DNA from: Lachnospiraceae bacterium
Lineage (GTDB): Bacteria > Bacillota_A > Clostridia > Lachnospirales > Lachnospiraceae
DNA: 64,000 nucleotides
Direction: 5' to 3'
NCBI GenBank assembly: GCA_900764695.1
Contig: CAAFOY010000070.1
Coordinates: 1-64,000, forward strand
Position numbers and translations under genes: made by a program. The first letter of the stretch is position 1; each line of letters opens with the position of its first letter. Positions 28,341 to 40,009 of the stretch are shown in pieces. The notes under the pieces are model-generated. The model was given only the letters and a program-made list of their open reading frames with translations, was not told the DNA's origin and made no database searches.

Positions 28341-28997
28341 TTATAAACTTACTTCTAAATATTTTATTAAACATTCGCTACTAATCTCTCGTACTTTAAC
28401 TGTTTCTTTTTCTTCTGTTGTGCATACTACTGTTTCATACTCAGAGTCTAATTGCAATTCCTTAAATATAAATCCACAAAACTGCTTCTTAATCTTTCCA
28501 TTCTCTACCATAGGCATAGTTCTTTTTAGTCCCCCAATTCCTACTCCTATTGCTTTGAGATAACATTCTTTTCGTGTCCAAATCTTATACGGAAATTCTT
28601 GTCCTTGTTTACAGTAGTCTATTTCATCTTTAGTATAATAATGATTAATTATTTCTTGTGGAAACGTTTTTACTTTTTCTATATCAATACCAACTAAATT
28701 TGATGAGACTGCACAGATCACTATATCTCCTGCATGCGATATGCTAAATTGAATATTATGTTTTTTATACAGATTTACATAATAGGGTTTATTACCTTTC
28801 TCTTGAACTATGCCTATTGAACCCATTCCTGTAACATAATTCCAAGCATATTCTGCCAATAGTAATCCTGTTAAATGTCGAACAGAATCTTTCTCATAAA
28901 AATATTTTCTTGTTTTCATGTTTGATAATAATTCTATATAAGATACTTGCTTATTAGAAAACGTCATTTTTCTGATGTTACACCATAGTACAATCAT
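28341..28997 (-). CDS. 4'-phosphopantetheinyl transferase, Sfp type
   Basis: About 218 residues. The magnesium-binding motif GIDIEKV and the WTRKECYLKAIG motif define the Sfp/AcpT family, which attaches the phosphopantetheine arm of CoA to carrier-protein serines. It would activate the two free ACPs, the carrier domain at 2927 and any in the truncated PKS. ATG 28997 overlaps the stop of the carboxyltransferase gene (ATGA), so the longer TTG frame at 29006 is less likely. A dedicated transferase is common in self-contained PKS or NRPS clusters. Confidence 0.93.
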   Translation of the reverse strand: MIVLWCNIRKMTFSNKQVSYIELLSNMKTRKYFYEKDSVRHLTGLLLAEYAWNYVTGMGSIGIVQEKGNKPYYVNLYKKHNIQFSISHAGDIVICAVSSNLVGIDIEKVKTFPQEIINHYYTKDEIDYCKQGQEFPYKIWTRKECYLKAIGVGIGGLKRTMPMVENGKIKKQFCGFIFKELQLDSEYETVVCTTEEKETVKVREISSECLIKYLEVSL

Positions 28998-30247
28998 ATA
29001 CTGCAAAATTCCTTAATTAATTTATCTCTTGTCTCCTCTGGTTCAACAATCTCTGAAACACATCCTTGCTCAATATATTTCCCATATTCCGACGTGTTTT
29101 GTCTTGCCGAAGAATCGAAGCATACTTCTTCTTCAGCACTTTGTCCCATTATTCCTATACTACTTTTTGGCCAACTATATACCTTGTCAGCCCCTAAGGC
29201 AATACAGTTCATAGCTATATAAGCACCACCATAACTTTTATGTAAAATCAAAGAGATTTTAACTGTATCTAAACAAATCATCTCTTTAATAAATTGGCCT
29301 CCTTTTTTTTCAATTCCAGCTCTTTCTTGTTCTTTTCCCGGTAAAAAAGAAGGCACATCAACTATAACTAATAATGGTAACTTAAGTTTACGACATTTTT
29401 CCAAAAAATTTTTTCCCTTCTCTGCTGCCATACAGTCAATTGCCCCTGCAAGTACCTTAGGTTGATTTGCAACTATTCCAATACTTTTTCCGTTAATTCG
29501 CGCAAAACTTGTAACAAGATTTTGCGCGTACGACGAAGATATTTCTAATATTGAATCTGCATCCACAATTCCCTTGATGACTTTTAAAATATCATACGGC
29601 TGATTTTTTAGAGGTAAGATATTATTCTGCAACTCATATATAGGATTCTTAACCTTATTTGCAACATTATAGTAAATGTCTAGAATATAACCCAATTGGT
29701 AACGACATTCCTCTATAGTTTCATACATAATATTAATTGTTCCATTTATAGATTGTATATGACTTCCACCAAGCTCTTGTTTTGTGCATCTCTCTCCTAA
29801 TACACTCTTCACCACTTTAGGTCCTGTCAAACATAAATTACCACTGTTTTTGTCAAACAAAACAAAATCACACATAGTTGCTAAAAATGCACTTCCTCCT
29901 ACACAATTTCCACAAATAACTGCAATATGTAACTGATTATTGTGTTCTCGTACAAACGTTCTAAATACATCTGCATAGGCATCCAACGACCTAGTTCCTT
30001 CTTTTATGTCGGCCCCACAACAATTAATAAAATATATCAATGGATAGTTTTTATCTTTTGATTCAACTAATAATTTATTTATTTGTGTTGCTTGTTCTTT
30101 TCCAAAACACACACTCTTTATATTTAGATTTTCACAATAAAAGAAACATTTTTTTCCTTTTATTCTTGCTGTACCAATTATACTATTTGAGTTCTTATAA
30201 GAAATTTTTACACTTTTCAAATCACTAATTGATGTAATTAAGAACAT
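28994..30247 (-). CDS. Acyl-CoA carboxylase carboxyltransferase subunit, stand-alone
   Basis: A 417-residue carboxyltransferase of the crotonase-like PccB/AccD5 family. Motifs are CVGGSAFLATMCDF, LTGPKVVKSVLGE, ELGGSH, VANQPKVLAG, DVPSFLPGKEQE and KSYGGAYIAMN. It is about 90 residues shorter than typical subunits, mostly at the N-terminus. No biotin carboxylase or biotin carrier gene accompanies it, so it may use a host biotin protein, or run in reverse as a malonyl-type decarboxylase making a starter. It is the first gene of the cluster, with a strong GGAGGAGG site. Family is sure, direction of reaction is not. Confidence 0.92.
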   Translation of the reverse strand: MFLITSISDLKSVKISYKNSNSIIGTARIKGKKCFFYCENLNIKSVCFGKEQATQINKLLVESKDKNYPLIYFINCCGADIKEGTRSLDAYADVFRTFVREHNNQLHIAVICGNCVGGSAFLATMCDFVLFDKNSGNLCLTGPKVVKSVLGERCTKQELGGSHIQSINGTINIMYETIEECRYQLGYILDIYYNVANKVKNPIYELQNNILPLKNQPYDILKVIKGIVDADSILEISSSYAQNLVTSFARINGKSIGIVANQPKVLAGAIDCMAAEKGKNFLEKCRKLKLPLLVIVDVPSFLPGKEQERAGIEKKGGQFIKEMICLDTVKISLILHKSYGGAYIAMNCIALGADKVYSWPKSSIGIMGQSAEEEVCFDSSARQNTSEYGKYIEQGCVSEIVEPEETRDKLIKEFCSI

Positions 30248-30377
30248 TTTCCTCCTCCATTTTCAAATTTTTTATTATATATTGGATGAATCATTTCTTT
30301 ATTATTTAGCGGCTTATTCATTACAATTTTTTTATTTCTAAATTTTTCTTATAAATGCTAGAATTTATTCACCTAAA

Positions 30378-30421
30378 TTTACTTTATATCATTATCCTAT
30401 TATAAATTTGGATAAAGTAAA
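30378..30421 (-). promoter_or_regulatory. Candidate promoter with flanking palindrome ahead of the cluster
   Basis: A perfect 10-bp inverted repeat (TTTACTTTAT, 30378-30387, and ATAAAGTAAA, 30412-30421) encloses a minus-strand TATAAT box at 30399-30404. It lies 130 bp ahead of the first gene. No good -35 box is seen, so a regulator binding the repeat may be needed. No regulator gene is in the cluster. Confidence 0.4.
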
Positions 30422-30797
30422 ATTACCCATTATTCATATTCATCATACTTATATTGCATATTTTAATAAAACGCTCTGCATATATCACTCAGTACTAAAT
30501 TTGTATTTTTAGAATAATAATGCATTTCTCTTTTATCTATAATCTCTTTCCTGTTTTTCACTTATTTTTAATAATTAAATTTCCAATAATACAACAATTT
30601 TAGAGACTACTATTAAATTGATTTTCTTGCCCTCCCATATTTCCAACAAAATTTAATTTCCACATTTCATAATCCGTCTTTACTCTTAATAACACCTGTT
30701 TTTATATCTTCTTGCAACAATATCAAACTTTTTATAAGCACCAATGATTCGTCAAATGTTTTATCTTAACTTATTGAGATGCCTACATCTGCTCGCT

Positions 30798-31078
30798 CAG
30801 TATAGGTTATTCTAAAAATTATAATAGTGAACTCTGTTTTTCTGTCTGTTCTTCCTTCATGGATTTTGCATTCTCATTTATGTAGGCCAGTTTTTGACTC
30901 GCTACTTTTATAGATTTTAGATACCTAATCATAAAATTATTCAGAAGGCTGTATCTCTGACTGTCATATGATGCTTTCAACAACTATAATCTCTGCACAT
31001 CATTGTCTATCTCCATTTTCTCCTTAATAGGAGAATTTCCTATGGCACAAGACTTAAAATCTAATGAATAGGAAATAA
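30798..31078 (-). pseudogene. Decayed fragment of a second ICE helicase gene
   Basis: This stretch resembles bases about 32640-32910 near the end of the giant helicase gene, same orientation, with many substitutions and several gaps. Recognisable common parts include the segments around 30925-31040 and 32765-32885. No frame survives. The rest of 30248-30797 and 31079-31287 is AT-rich with no gene I can support. The remnant marks an older ICE copy or a recombination point where the biosynthetic cluster was joined. Confidence 0.65.
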
Positions 31079-31287
31079 AAATTTTTATATAAATATTAAT
31101 CTAAATTTTTCAAAAAAAATGTTAATGTATATTTAATGAAGAAGATAGAATACTATCGAACTAATAAATATGGCGTTACATCGTACACTGTGTCAATGAA
31201 ACTCCCTACCTTATTTTACATTTTTCTACATACGCATGCATTAAAATAGTCTTTATTTCTATGGAGAAAACTAGCTATTCTCATAAG

Positions 31288-31324
31288 AAAAATGAGGCTA
31301 GAGAAATTCTCTAACCTCATTTTT
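31288..31324 (-). terminator. Strong intrinsic terminator closing the ICE operon
   Basis: A long near-perfect hairpin (arms AAAAATGAGG and CCTCATTTTT, with inner pairs AGAGAA and TTCTCT) lies 40 bp after the SpoVG-like gene. A-runs and T-runs on both sides allow it to act in both directions. It separates the ICE transcription unit from the cluster. Confidence 0.85.
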
Positions 31325-31364
31325 CCTTAAATTCCTTTGTAATTACATAATCTTTCTAAATTTA

Positions 31365-32039
31365 CTATCTTATCGACAATCCTACATCCCTGTCATCCAC
31401 TCTCATAAACTCATCTTCCTTTATGGGTGCAGACCTATCCATTCCTTTTGCTTTTTCCTCTTTGTAAGTTTCAATAATCTCTCCATAAAGATTCTCACGA
31501 AACTCCTTTGTCACCGGATAACATACATCCTGATAAATTGCTTTTCCCTGCTCATCCGTCTGCCTTGTCTTATATGACGGCATTGCCACAAATACATTAT
31601 CCTTGCCCTGAAGTACAGATACATTATTAATTACAAAACTGTCATCAAGATAAATCCTTGCAAGCCCTTTGATATTGCTGCCATCTCTTTCAAATGGTGT
31701 CACTTTTACAGCAAATGACGGCATTTCTACTGCCTGCTCTATCTTTTCTTCCTTTACACCTTCTCTTCCTGCATTTTCATATCCATCAAGAATAGCATTG
31801 TAAAGTTCCTCTCTGAACTCCTTTGTGATTGGATTGCAGACATCCTTAAAAATATGATTGTTCTGCTCATCCACTTCACTGCTTCTGTATCTTGGCATGG
31901 ATACAAACATATTTCCATTACTGTTTTCAAGAATGGCTATATTTGTTACTTTAAATGATTCTTCAAATACTACTGTTGCAAATCCTCTTAAACTTCCCTC
32001 ATTTTTTCTTACCTTATTTACTTTTACTGTATATTTCAT
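31365..32039 (-). CDS. Double SpoVG-domain protein
   Basis: About 224 residues made of two SpoVG-like domains in tandem. Each has the pattern of a short opening strand, a FVSMPRY or FVAMPSY strand, and PVTKEFRE or PITKEFRE (compare PIN-S/T-R in SpoVG). SpoVG is a small site-specific DNA- or RNA-binding regulator. Such double-domain forms occur in Clostridia ICEs. ATG 32039 has AAGGAG seven bases upstream, preferred over the frame from 32069. It is the last gene of the long ICE operon and 80 bp after the helicase. Confidence 0.85.
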   Translation of the reverse strand: MKYTVKVNKVRKNEGSLRGFATVVFEESFKVTNIAILENSNGNMFVSMPRYRSSEVDEQNNHIFKDVCNPITKEFREELYNAILDGYENAGREGVKEEKIEQAVEMPSFAVKVTPFERDGSNIKGLARIYLDDSFVINNVSVLQGKDNVFVAMPSYKTRQTDEQGKAIYQDVCYPVTKEFRENLYGEIIETYKEEKAKGMDRSAPIKEDEFMRVDDRDVGLSIR

Positions 32040-32148
32040 TTCAATTCTCCTTCTGCATGTTACGGTCATACTCCGCTATTTTTTTACTAAAATATTAGAA
32101 ACAGTTCCTCTGTTCCCTGTCATAGTTGTTAAAAATTTTCAGAGGCAG

Positions 32149-35100
32149 TTATCTCCTGCCCCTGTTTTCATCTTCCCTATACTCCGAAATATCTTCTGCC
32201 ACTTTTCCTGACTTTTCATTTTCCGGTGGGCAGATGACTTCCGAATCCGTATCGATACTCTTTTCCAGATCAAGCATCGCATTTAATTCCGCCTGCCTTT
32301 TTAACATATCCTTTAATTCTTTCTCATAAGCAAACGGTTTCTCGTACTCTGCTTTTGAAGATTCAAGATCCCTTTTGTACTGCTCAATCTTCTTTATTAA
32401 AAATTCTTCATTTTCATTCAGGCTGTTGAACAGATTATCGAGCTTTATCATATTTCCCACAGGACTAGTTGACATTTCAACCTTATATTCTGTTTTTCCA
32501 CGAAGAATCATATAATTTACTCCCATATAATTCTTTTCAATCAACAGTTCAAAACCTCTGAAACTGCCCAGCCCATAAGTATCTCCGCTCTTACATCTAC
32601 TCAACATCTCAAGCATTGCCGTGCCACCGTCACTTCTTTCGGTATAGGTCATATTGCCTAGCTTAATGGCAAATTCATCTCCCTTTAGAAGCTCCTTGTC
32701 CCTTGCCTCAATATCAGTTCTTACGCATTTCAGCTTTTCTTCAGCTGCCTTAATGAGCTTCGGATATCTGAGCATAAAATCATCCTGAAATGTATATCTC
32801 TGGCTGTCATAAGATGCCTTTAATAACTTTAATCTCTGCAAGTCATTATCCAATTCCATCTTTTCTTTTATCAATGGATTTCCTGTAGCAACCGCCTTAA
32901 TCTCTGCATAGGACAACGTTGCCTCGTCAATATCTTCACAGGTTCTTGACACAGTCCGGCTCGTCATTATCTGGCTTATAAACCTCTGCTTGTTTTCCAC
33001 AAGCGACCATGAGTATGCATCAAATGTTTCTTTTGTGACATATCTGTATACTGCAACTTCCTCATTTTCATTTCCCTGTCTGATTCCTCTTCCTTCTCTC
33101 TGTTCAATGCTTGAAGGCTTCCATGGACAGTCGATATGATGGAGTGCCACAAGGTGCGATTGAACATTTACACCGGTACCGCACTTGTCGGTTGATCCGA
33201 TAAGAACCTTCTTTCTTCCTGTCCTCATCTCCTTAAATAATACTTCTCTTTGTGCATCCGTCTTGGCATCGTGAATAAATGCTATTTCATTCTCAGGTAT
33301 TCCCCTTTTTATCAGTTCAGATTTCACATAATTATACACATCAAAATCTTTTCCTCCGGGTGTTCCTATGTCTGAAAATATAAGCTGACAACCGATTTTT
33401 CCCTCACCTTCTGCCTTTTCATATTCAAATGCCACGTTATCCACTACTTTATTTAGCTTTCCATCAGGATTATTTGGTGCATCCTTATCAAGAAGTCTCG
33501 CATCCGTTCCAAGCAGTCTTGCCTCATGGGTAATTTTCAAGAAATTGTCAACACTGGAATCCACACCGCCATTTCTGATACGCTCTGCCCTCACAACAAA
33601 ATCTTCCATGACCTGTCTTACATACCAGTCGGGCTCTGACTCTACGATAATGTAATTTCCACCTCTTAACTTTGGCACATCAAGGTCTAACATATCCTGC
33701 GTCTGTACATCTGCCACCTGCTTAAACATATTCATAAGTTCCGGCAAATTAGTAAATTTATTAAATCTGCTTTTCATACGAAATCCACTGCCCTCAACAG
33801 TCAGTTCCAAAGCCGTTGTAACTTCACCGAAGTTTGCTGCCCATGAATCAAAATGGTATATTCCCATCTGCTCCAACGTATCCTGTTGCAGGTAACTCTG
33901 CATAACATACATTTCACACATTGTATTGCTGATTGGTGTTCCAGTTGCAAAGATAATTCCCCTTCCTGGATTTATTTCATTGATATACTGGCATTTTAGC
34001 TGCATATCTGTTGACTTTTTTGCACCTGAATTACTGATACCTGATACATTATTAATCTTTGAAAATATTGCAAGATTCTTGTAATTATGTGCTTCGTCAA
34101 CCATAAGACAGTCAATACCAAGTTCTTCAAATGTAATGAGGTCATCTTTTCTCTCCTCATCGGCAAGACTTTTTAACTGCTCACTCAGTTTTTTTTTCTG
34201 TGCTTCCATCTGTTTTACAGTCCAGCGTTCACCGTTCTTATCTTTTGTTTCCTCTATGGCATAGGATATCTGCTCTATCTGTTCGTTAAGCATCCTCTCC
34301 CTTCTCTCTGCTGAAATCGGAATTTTTTCAAACTGTGAATGTGACATTATAATACAGTCATAATCACCTGTTGCAATTCTTGATATGAACTGCTGTCTTC
34401 TGCTCTTTTCAAAGTCACGCTCCGTAGCCACAAGGATATCTGCTGACGGATAAAGTCTTAAAAATTCCGATGCTGTCTGATTTATTAAGGGCTTAGGAAC
34501 AACCATTACCGTCTTATTAGCAAGACCTAATCTTTTCTGTTCCATGCACGCCGCCATCATTTCAAATGACTTCCCGGCACCTACACAGTGGGCAAGAAGT
34601 GTATTACCTCCAAGCAGTATTCTTGCGATGGCATTTTTCTGATGCGGTCGGAGTTCTATTTCAGGATTCATTCCCGGAAAGGAAAGTGCTGAACCGTCAT
34701 ATTCACGAAGTCTTGTATTATTAAATGTATGGTTATAATAATCAACATATTTTTTTCTTCTCTCCGGCTCTACAAATATCCATTCCCTGAATTTATCTTT
34801 TATAAGATTCTGCTTTTCCCTTGCAAGCATTGTTTCGTTCTTATTTACAACATAATGGTATTTGCCATCTCCATCATCAATTCTGTCCCTTACCGTCACC
34901 GTTTTCAGATTCAGTGATGCTTCAAAAATAGAATAAGCATCCATGCGGCCCGTTCCATATGTTTTGGAAGCTGCCACAGAATGCTTATCCATTGATTTAT
35001 TCTCTATAAACCATTCCATGCTGTATTTATTAAGATGTACCATAATGCCTGATGAATAAAATGTGCTTCTTACCGCTCTCGCTCTTCTCGGTGTTCCTAA

Positions 35101-38100
35101 AAGCTCATATATAAATTCTTCATAGTCCTGCTCCTCAATCCATGTTGTTCCAACCCTTACATCAATCTCCGATGCGTCAAGGTCTTTTGGCTGTACCTTT
35201 AAAAGTGCTTCAACATTTCCTGCAAACAATTCTGGATATTGTTCTGCATATTCCTGTGCTTCCTGTAACTTTCTTCGCACATTTCCTGATAGGTACTCAT
35301 CCGCTGTTTCCCATCCTGCACTTAAATCTTCTTCATTGTATAAAACAGGATTCAGGAAAATAATTCCCGATAATTCTTCACATATGGCTGCTCCCTTAAC
35401 TTCTGCTCTTGCCTGTTCCGATAAGGTTACTCTTTCACCTGCCTGTTCTTCCAGTTCCTTTATCTTTTTACTGATATCCGGCTCATAGATTGAAAGCATA
35501 AACGGAATATTTACAGAACCAAACTCATTGATTGAAATATTTAAAGCCTCTATTGCAGTAACAACATTTTCAGGTCTGATATCCGGTTTGATTGTCTGCT
35601 TATAAAACATATCTGCCTTTGTGACCTTACCCTCTTCATCCACATTTTCAAGAGAGCATAAAAGCGGATAATCTGCATCATCACGAAAAGCCCTGTCATT
35701 GCCTTTTGAAGTTATCCCACCATATTTTTTTACAAACACATCATACTTTTCATTCAGTACCTTCTGGCTTTCTTTTAATTCCTGTTCACTGCATCCTTCT
35801 GTCTGAATGTCTATGATATACCTTGTAATTTTTCTTATCTCATCAAGTCCCTTTATTCTTTCTTCTGCCGTTTTGGAGTATTCTTTTAAATACATCTGGG
35901 AATTCTGCCTGTAATAAAGTTTTCCATCCACAAAGGAATAAGTATAGTTTCTGATGTCAGGACTGGCAGCTATGACTTCTAAATTTTCTTCTATTTCCGG
36001 TGCAGCAAAATCTGATATGGAAGCTTCGAGATTTTTCAGTGCACTGCTAAGGCTTTCATACATATTGAAATCCTTAGCATCATTTACGCATACCGTATAT
36101 CTGCTGTTTTCTCCATATCTTCCCGTATCGTATTCCATCTTTCCAAGCATCATTTCCGGGTGTTCTGCGAAATAAGAATTAATGGGAATCCCATCATTTG
36201 TATATCCAAGATGAACCCAGTCAGGCTCAATGTCTGTCTGCCTTTCTCTTTTTTTTAAAAACAGAATGTCCGATGTAACCTCTGTTCCTGCATTATCCTT
36301 AAATGCTGTATTAGGAAGTCTTACCGCACCGATAAGTTCTGCTCTCTGTGCAAGATATCTTCTGACATTTGGATTTGCCTTATCCATTGTTCCTTTTGTT
36401 GTAATAAATGCTGCAACTCCGCCCGGTCTTATCTGGTCAAGTGCCTTTGCTAGAAAATAGTCATGCACACGGAAATTCAGCTTGTTGTATTTTGGATCAT
36501 ATATTTTATAATCTCCGAAAGGAACATTTCCGACAGCTGCATCAAAAAAGTTATCAGGGTACTTTGTATCTTCAAACCCCGATATTGTAATATCTGCTCT
36601 CTGATATAGCTGCTTTGCAATTCTTCCGGTTACATCATCCATTTCAACACCGTACAGTCTGCATCTCTGCATGGGTATCGGCATACTTCCAAAAAAGTTT
36701 CCAATGCCCATAGACGGTTCAAGAATGTTTCCCTTTGTCACTCCGAAATCTGCAAGTTTCTGATTGATGCACATGGCAATTTCAGGAGAAGTATAAAAAG
36801 CATTATTTACGCTTGCTCTTGCGTTCTCATATTCTAAAGGGGAAAGCAGTTCCTTTAATTCTTTATACTGCTTCTCCCATGAACTATTTTTTTCATCAAA
36901 TACTTCCGGGATTCCACCCCACCCTGCATATCTAGCCAAAATTTTCTGCTCAGCCATTGTGGCAAGTCTGTTTTCTTCTTCAATCTGTTTCAATGTCCTT
37001 ATGGCATCCACGTTCCACTGATATCTTGTCTTCGCACCTCCGGTTTCAAGCTCCCACAGATTATAATGAAAGTTATGCTTTGGGAAAGTTTCAATGTTAC
37101 TCTGTTCCTTTCCATCTTTTTTGTTATCCGTAATATGTGGTTTGGTATTTTGTGACTCTGCTGCTATTTCATCACCATACTCTGCCATAGTCACCATCAT
37201 ATCTTCTATTGCAGCTTCTTCATCGGTAAGCTCTCTTTCTTCCTCATAGGCGCTCTTTAGTTTCTCCATATCAGGAACAGGCTTTTGATCCATTGCAAGA
37301 ACTTCGTCCGGAATGTCATAATCACCGATGGTCTTTTCTTCTTCTATAACTTCCTGATAATAAATTCCTTTGTTTATCAGAACTCTTATTTCTTCCTCAA
37401 CTGCTTTCCAGCTTATATATCCTTCCTTTTCGCCCTCTGCATCTCTCCACTGAAATCTCATCCCCTGAGGTTTAAATGTGTCATATCCGTGCAGTCCGTA
37501 CCCTTCAACCGGCCAGCCTGCACCGCCAAGACCAAACTCTTTCTTTACAAGTTTTGCACGCTCTGTCGCACTGTCCACGCTTTTATAAATGTCATACACT
37601 CTTTTCTTCCCATTTTGAAAACCCGTTCCTCTTAACAGAACATTCACAATATAATCATGCGGCACGATTTTTTCTATTTTGGGTGCTATATAAGTGTATT
37701 TTCCTTTAACTTTTTCTGTATTCTTAAGTTTTGTGTCAGACAGTTTATTATCATCAGCAAAACCTATTTCATTTGTATTTTGGTCAAAGAAAAAGGAAGC
37801 CTGTTCAAAACCTGCTTCCTCTGATTTTCCAAATGAATTTATTTCATCCATTTCTTTATTAAATTCTTCATCAGTCTGCCCATCAGGCTCTCCGGATGAT
37901 TTTTCTAGTGGAATCTGTACACTACCTGATGAAGTACCACTTCCTCTGCCATCATCTTTGCCTGCTCCCTTATCTTCCACATTTCCATTGTGGAGAACGG
38001 GTTCTCCGGCTTGTGCTTTTTCAGGTAATCTTTCATCAGTTTGTCCATCAGGCTGTTCGCCTCCGTATCCACTTCTTTCATTTTCTCCGCCAGTCTTCCC

Positions 38101-39039
38101 AGACGGTACAGTGTGTTGTATCTCATCCTCTCGTTTTCTTTCAGATACTCCGCTGCCATCATTCCGTATCTGCCCACCTGCGTCATGCTCACTTTTTCCT
38201 GTGGCATTTCCAGATTCGGATACATCATTCCGTCCGCTCCCTCGTGATAAGTCAATTTCTTTTCTTCCATCTGTAACTCTCCTTTCGTTTTCAATCCGCC
38301 TAACTTTGTAATTAAACTCTTTAAGAACACTACAGGATACGTCACATACAAGGGAACCAAAACGGTAAATATCATCTTCATCGGATATATTTGTTATAAA
38401 ACCCATGTCCTGTTCTTCAGAGGACAGGTCAAAACCGCATCTTGTACCTACTGCATATAAAATGCTCTTATATAACATTTCTTCTGCCGTAAGCCCCTGC
38501 GTTTCATTATCTTCACCTTTAATCACACCACCTGTAATCCGGTTAAGTTCAGAAATCCTTATTTGGGATTCCTCTTTCATTATAGATCGTATGTTCGATT
38601 TTGTATAGTTCTTTAAGAGATTCATTAAATTATTTCTTCCACTATCGGTATAAGGCTCTATTTTTTTTTCACTTGCCAACTCATCCACAAGACTTTTCAG
38701 ATTATCAGAATTCAAATCCCATGTAAGCTTCACATTCTTTCCTGCGGTATCCGATATGTCAAAAACATAACGCATATGCGGTTTTAAAATCTTTGACGGA
38801 AAAATTGCAATACCTCTGCTTCCTCTTTTTACATATCTTCCTACCTTTTTCCATGAATCATAATCTCCCACAAGTGTTGCATTTGGTCTTTGTGCATACA
38901 CCATAAGAACATTGTCAAACTCATACCTGTATATTCTCCCGGTTATCCTTAGAAAGTTCTTCCAGTTATCTGCACTTTTTGTAACATCACGGATAAATTC
39001 ATCATAGAGCCTCTGAACCTTGTAATCAGCACTCATCAT
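32149..39039 (-). CDS. Giant DNA methylase-helicase (ICE backbone)
   Basis: A 2296-residue protein. The N-terminal 100 residues resemble ArdC-type ssDNA-binding domains ([14 protein letters not shown]). A low-complexity charged linker follows. The centre has an N6-adenine methylase-like domain with NVPFGDYK as its motif IV. Then comes a SNF2-type helicase: Walker [22 protein letters not shown] (box II) and the C-terminal GTGVNVQ and [11 protein letters not shown]. The last part is coiled coil. Such proteins are a signature of Clostridia and Bacteroides ICEs and probably act on or protect the element during transfer. The start overlaps the MT-A70 stop by 14 bp. A fragment of another copy lies at 30798. 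Confidence 0.93.
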   Translation of the reverse strand: MMSADYKVQRLYDEFIRDVTKSADNWKNFLRITGRIYRYEFDNVLMVYAQRPNATLVGDYDSWKKVGRYVKRGSRGIAIFPSKILKPHMRYVFDISDTAGKNVKLTWDLNSDNLKSLVDELASEKKIEPYTDSGRNNLMNLLKNYTKSNIRSIMKEESQIRISELNRITGGVIKGEDNETQGLTAEEMLYKSILYAVGTRCGFDLSSEEQDMGFITNISDEDDIYRFGSLVCDVSCSVLKEFNYKVRRIENERRVTDGRKEIDLSRGSGRNDVSESGNATGKSEHDAGGQIRNDGSGVSERKREDEIQHTVPSGKTGGENERSGYGGEQPDGQTDERLPEKAQAGEPVLHNGNVEDKGAGKDDGRGSGTSSGSVQIPLEKSSGEPDGQTDEEFNKEMDEINSFGKSEEAGFEQASFFFDQNTNEIGFADDNKLSDTKLKNTEKVKGKYTYIAPKIEKIVPHDYIVNVLLRGTGFQNGKKRVYDIYKSVDSATERAKLVKKEFGLGGAGWPVEGYGLHGYDTFKPQGMRFQWRDAEGEKEGYISWKAVEEEIRVLINKGIYYQEVIEEEKTIGDYDIPDEVLAMDQKPVPDMEKLKSAYEEERELTDEEAAIEDMMVTMAEYGDEIAAESQNTKPHITDNKKDGKEQSNIETFPKHNFHYNLWELETGGAKTRYQWNVDAIRTLKQIEEENRLATMAEQKILARYAGWGGIPEVFDEKNSSWEKQYKELKELLSPLEYENARASVNNAFYTSPEIAMCINQKLADFGVTKGNILEPSMGIGNFFGSMPIPMQRCRLYGVEMDDVTGRIAKQLYQRADITISGFEDTKYPDNFFDAAVGNVPFGDYKIYDPKYNKLNFRVHDYFLAKALDQIRPGGVAAFITTKGTMDKANPNVRRYLAQRAELIGAVRLPNTAFKDNAGTEVTSDILFLKKRERQTDIEPDWVHLGYTNDGIPINSYFAEHPEMMLGKMEYDTGRYGENSRYTVCVNDAKDFNMYESLSSALKNLEASISDFAAPEIEENLEVIAASPDIRNYTYSFVDGKLYYRQNSQMYLKEYSKTAEERIKGLDEIRKITRYIIDIQTEGCSEQELKESQKVLNEKYDVFVKKYGGITSKGNDRAFRDDADYPLLCSLENVDEEGKVTKADMFYKQTIKPDIRPENVVTAIEALNISINEFGSVNIPFMLSIYEPDISKKIKELEEQAGERVTLSEQARAEVKGAAICEELSGIIFLNPVLYNEEDLSAGWETADEYLSGNVRRKLQEAQEYAEQYPELFAGNVEALLKVQPKDLDASEIDVRVGTTWIEEQDYEEFIYELLGTPRRARAVRSTFYSSGIMVHLNKYSMEWFIENKSMDKHSVAASKTYGTGRMDAYSIFEASLNLKTVTVRDRIDDGDGKYHYVVNKNETMLAREKQNLIKDKFREWIFVEPERRKKYVDYYNHTFNNTRLREYDGSALSFPGMNPEIELRPHQKNAIARILLGGNTLLAHCVGAGKSFEMMAACMEQKRLGLANKTVMVVPKPLINQTASEFLRLYPSADILVATERDFEKSRRQQFISRIATGDYDCIIMSHSQFEKIPISAERRERMLNEQIEQISYAIEETKDKNGERWTVKQMEAQKKKLSEQLKSLADEERKDDLITFEELGIDCLMVDEAHNYKNLAIFSKINNVSGISNSGAKKSTDMQLKCQYINEINPGRGIIFATGTPISNTMCEMYVMQSYLQQDTLEQMGIYHFDSWAANFGEVTTALELTVEGSGFRMKSRFNKFTNLPELMNMFKQVADVQTQDMLDLDVPKLRGGNYIIVESEPDWYVRQVMEDFVVRAERIRNGGVDSSVDNFLKITHEARLLGTDARLLDKDAPNNPDGKLNKVVDNVAFEYEKAEGEGKIGCQLIFSDIGTPGGKDFDVYNYVKSELIKRGIPENEIAFIHDAKTDAQREVLFKEMRTGRKKVLIGSTDKCGTGVNVQSHLVALHHIDCPWKPSSIEQREGRGIRQGNENEEVAVYRYVTKETFDAYSWSLVENKQRFISQIMTSRTVSRTCEDIDEATLSYAEIKAVATGNPLIKEKMELDNDLQRLKLLKASYDSQRYTFQDDFMLRYPKLIKAAEEKLKCVRTDIEARDKELLKGDEFAIKLGNMTYTERSDGGTAMLEMLSRCKSGDTYGLGSFRGFELLIEKNYMGVNYMILRGKTEYKVEMSTSPVGNMIKLDNLFNSLNENEEFLIKKIEQYKRDLESSKAEYEKPFAYEKELKDMLKRQAELNAMLDLEKSIDTDSEVICPPENEKSGKVAEDISEYREDENRGRR

Positions 39040-39604
39040 TAATTACCTCCACTAAAGCATCCCTTATGTCCTCTCCATCAATCTCATCTCCAAGACAGTC
39101 CCAGCCTTTTACTGTTTCCCTTGCAAAAAGTTCAATGCGTGGCACATCACCGCAAAGTTCCACTATACGATCTCGTATTTCAGAAGGCTTTCTGCTGTGT
39201 TCCATTACTCTTGCATCGCATACCTGCGGAACTGCCTTTGACACACGCTTTGGATGTCCTTTGGTTCCGATAAGACACACTTCCGAATTAGAACGTGTCC
39301 AAAAACCAAGTCCCATGAAATATGTGTCTTTTTTCTTATTTCTTTTTACCCAGTTAAAACCGCATGTCTTATAGGTAAAGCCCCAGCTTTCCATAACGGA
39401 TATTCCCTCTTTAAGACACGGAAACGTAATCCACAAAAACAGCACACAGTCATCATCTGCAATCTCACCTACCGGAAGGGAACGTATGTCATCAATGTTC
39501 ATCGTGTGGTAATGATTTTCTGCGCTTCTGCTCTTCCCCTTTTTAGAATAAACACGGTACTGCCACGGAGGATCAGCATAAATAATCTTATATTTCTTTC
39601 CCAT
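39026..39604 (-). CDS. MT-A70 family adenine methyltransferase
   Basis: A 192-residue N6-adenine methyltransferase. The catalytic DPPW motif is in [10 protein letters not shown], followed by [17 protein letters not shown] and [10 protein letters not shown], all typical of the MT-A70/phage-type group. It probably methylates element DNA against host restriction. ATG 39604 is one base after the stop of the upstream gene, with GAAGGTG ahead; the GTG at 39613 is the alternative. It forms a tight group with the following helicase-methylase. Confidence 0.93.
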   Translation of the reverse strand: MGKKYKIIYADPPWQYRVYSKKGKSRSAENHYHTMNIDDIRSLPVGEIADDDCVLFLWITFPCLKEGISVMESWGFTYKTCGFNWVKRNKKKDTYFMGLGFWTRSNSEVCLIGTKGHPKRVSKAVPQVCDARVMEHSRKPSEIRDRIVELCGDVPRIELFARETVKGWDCLGDEIDGEDIRDALVEVINDEC

Positions 39605-39605
39605 C

Positions 39606-39956
39606 TTAATCACCTTCTTCCGGTTCTAAAAGATTTGTATATTTTCTGTATTCCTCATTATCAAGGTCAATGATAAATGTATTTCCGCCTCTCTTCATTT
39701 TCTTTGACAGCTTTTTTGCAATACGGAGCATCACAAAGTTATCCTTTGACATCTTAATGCTTTGTTTAAATTCAATATCATTATCACCGTCAATTATCTT
39801 CTGCTGCTTTTCTATGCTTTCTGCAATCTTTTTTCTTAATACCTCTGCATCATTTAAAGACAGTGCAACACTCTTTCTTTCAGATTTGCTTCTGCCCCAT
39901 TCTTTATGAAGTTCCCTTATTAAAAACTCCATGTCTTTTATATATGTTTCTTTCAT
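39606..39956 (-). CDS. Small charged hypothetical protein
   Basis: A 116-residue protein, mostly charged and helical, with no motif I recognise. GGAGGAAAG precedes the ATG. It sits between the NlpC/P60 hydrolase and the MT-A70 gene, one base from the latter, so it is part of the ICE operon. Role unknown. Confidence 0.7.
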   Translation of the reverse strand: MKETYIKDMEFLIRELHKEWGRSKSERKSVALSLNDAEVLRKKIAESIEKQQKIIDGDNDIEFKQSIKMSKDNFVMLRIAKKLSKKMKRGGNTFIIDLDNEEYRKYTNLLEPEEGD

Positions 39957-40009
39957 CTTTCCTCCAATCCAAAAAGCAGAACCTTTTTGGCTCTGCTCTT
40001 TTACTGTTT

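Noticed and set aside
37694..38311. Long plus-strand frames opposite the giant helicase gene
   Set aside because: They are shadows of the low-complexity charged linker on the other strand and lack ribosome sites.
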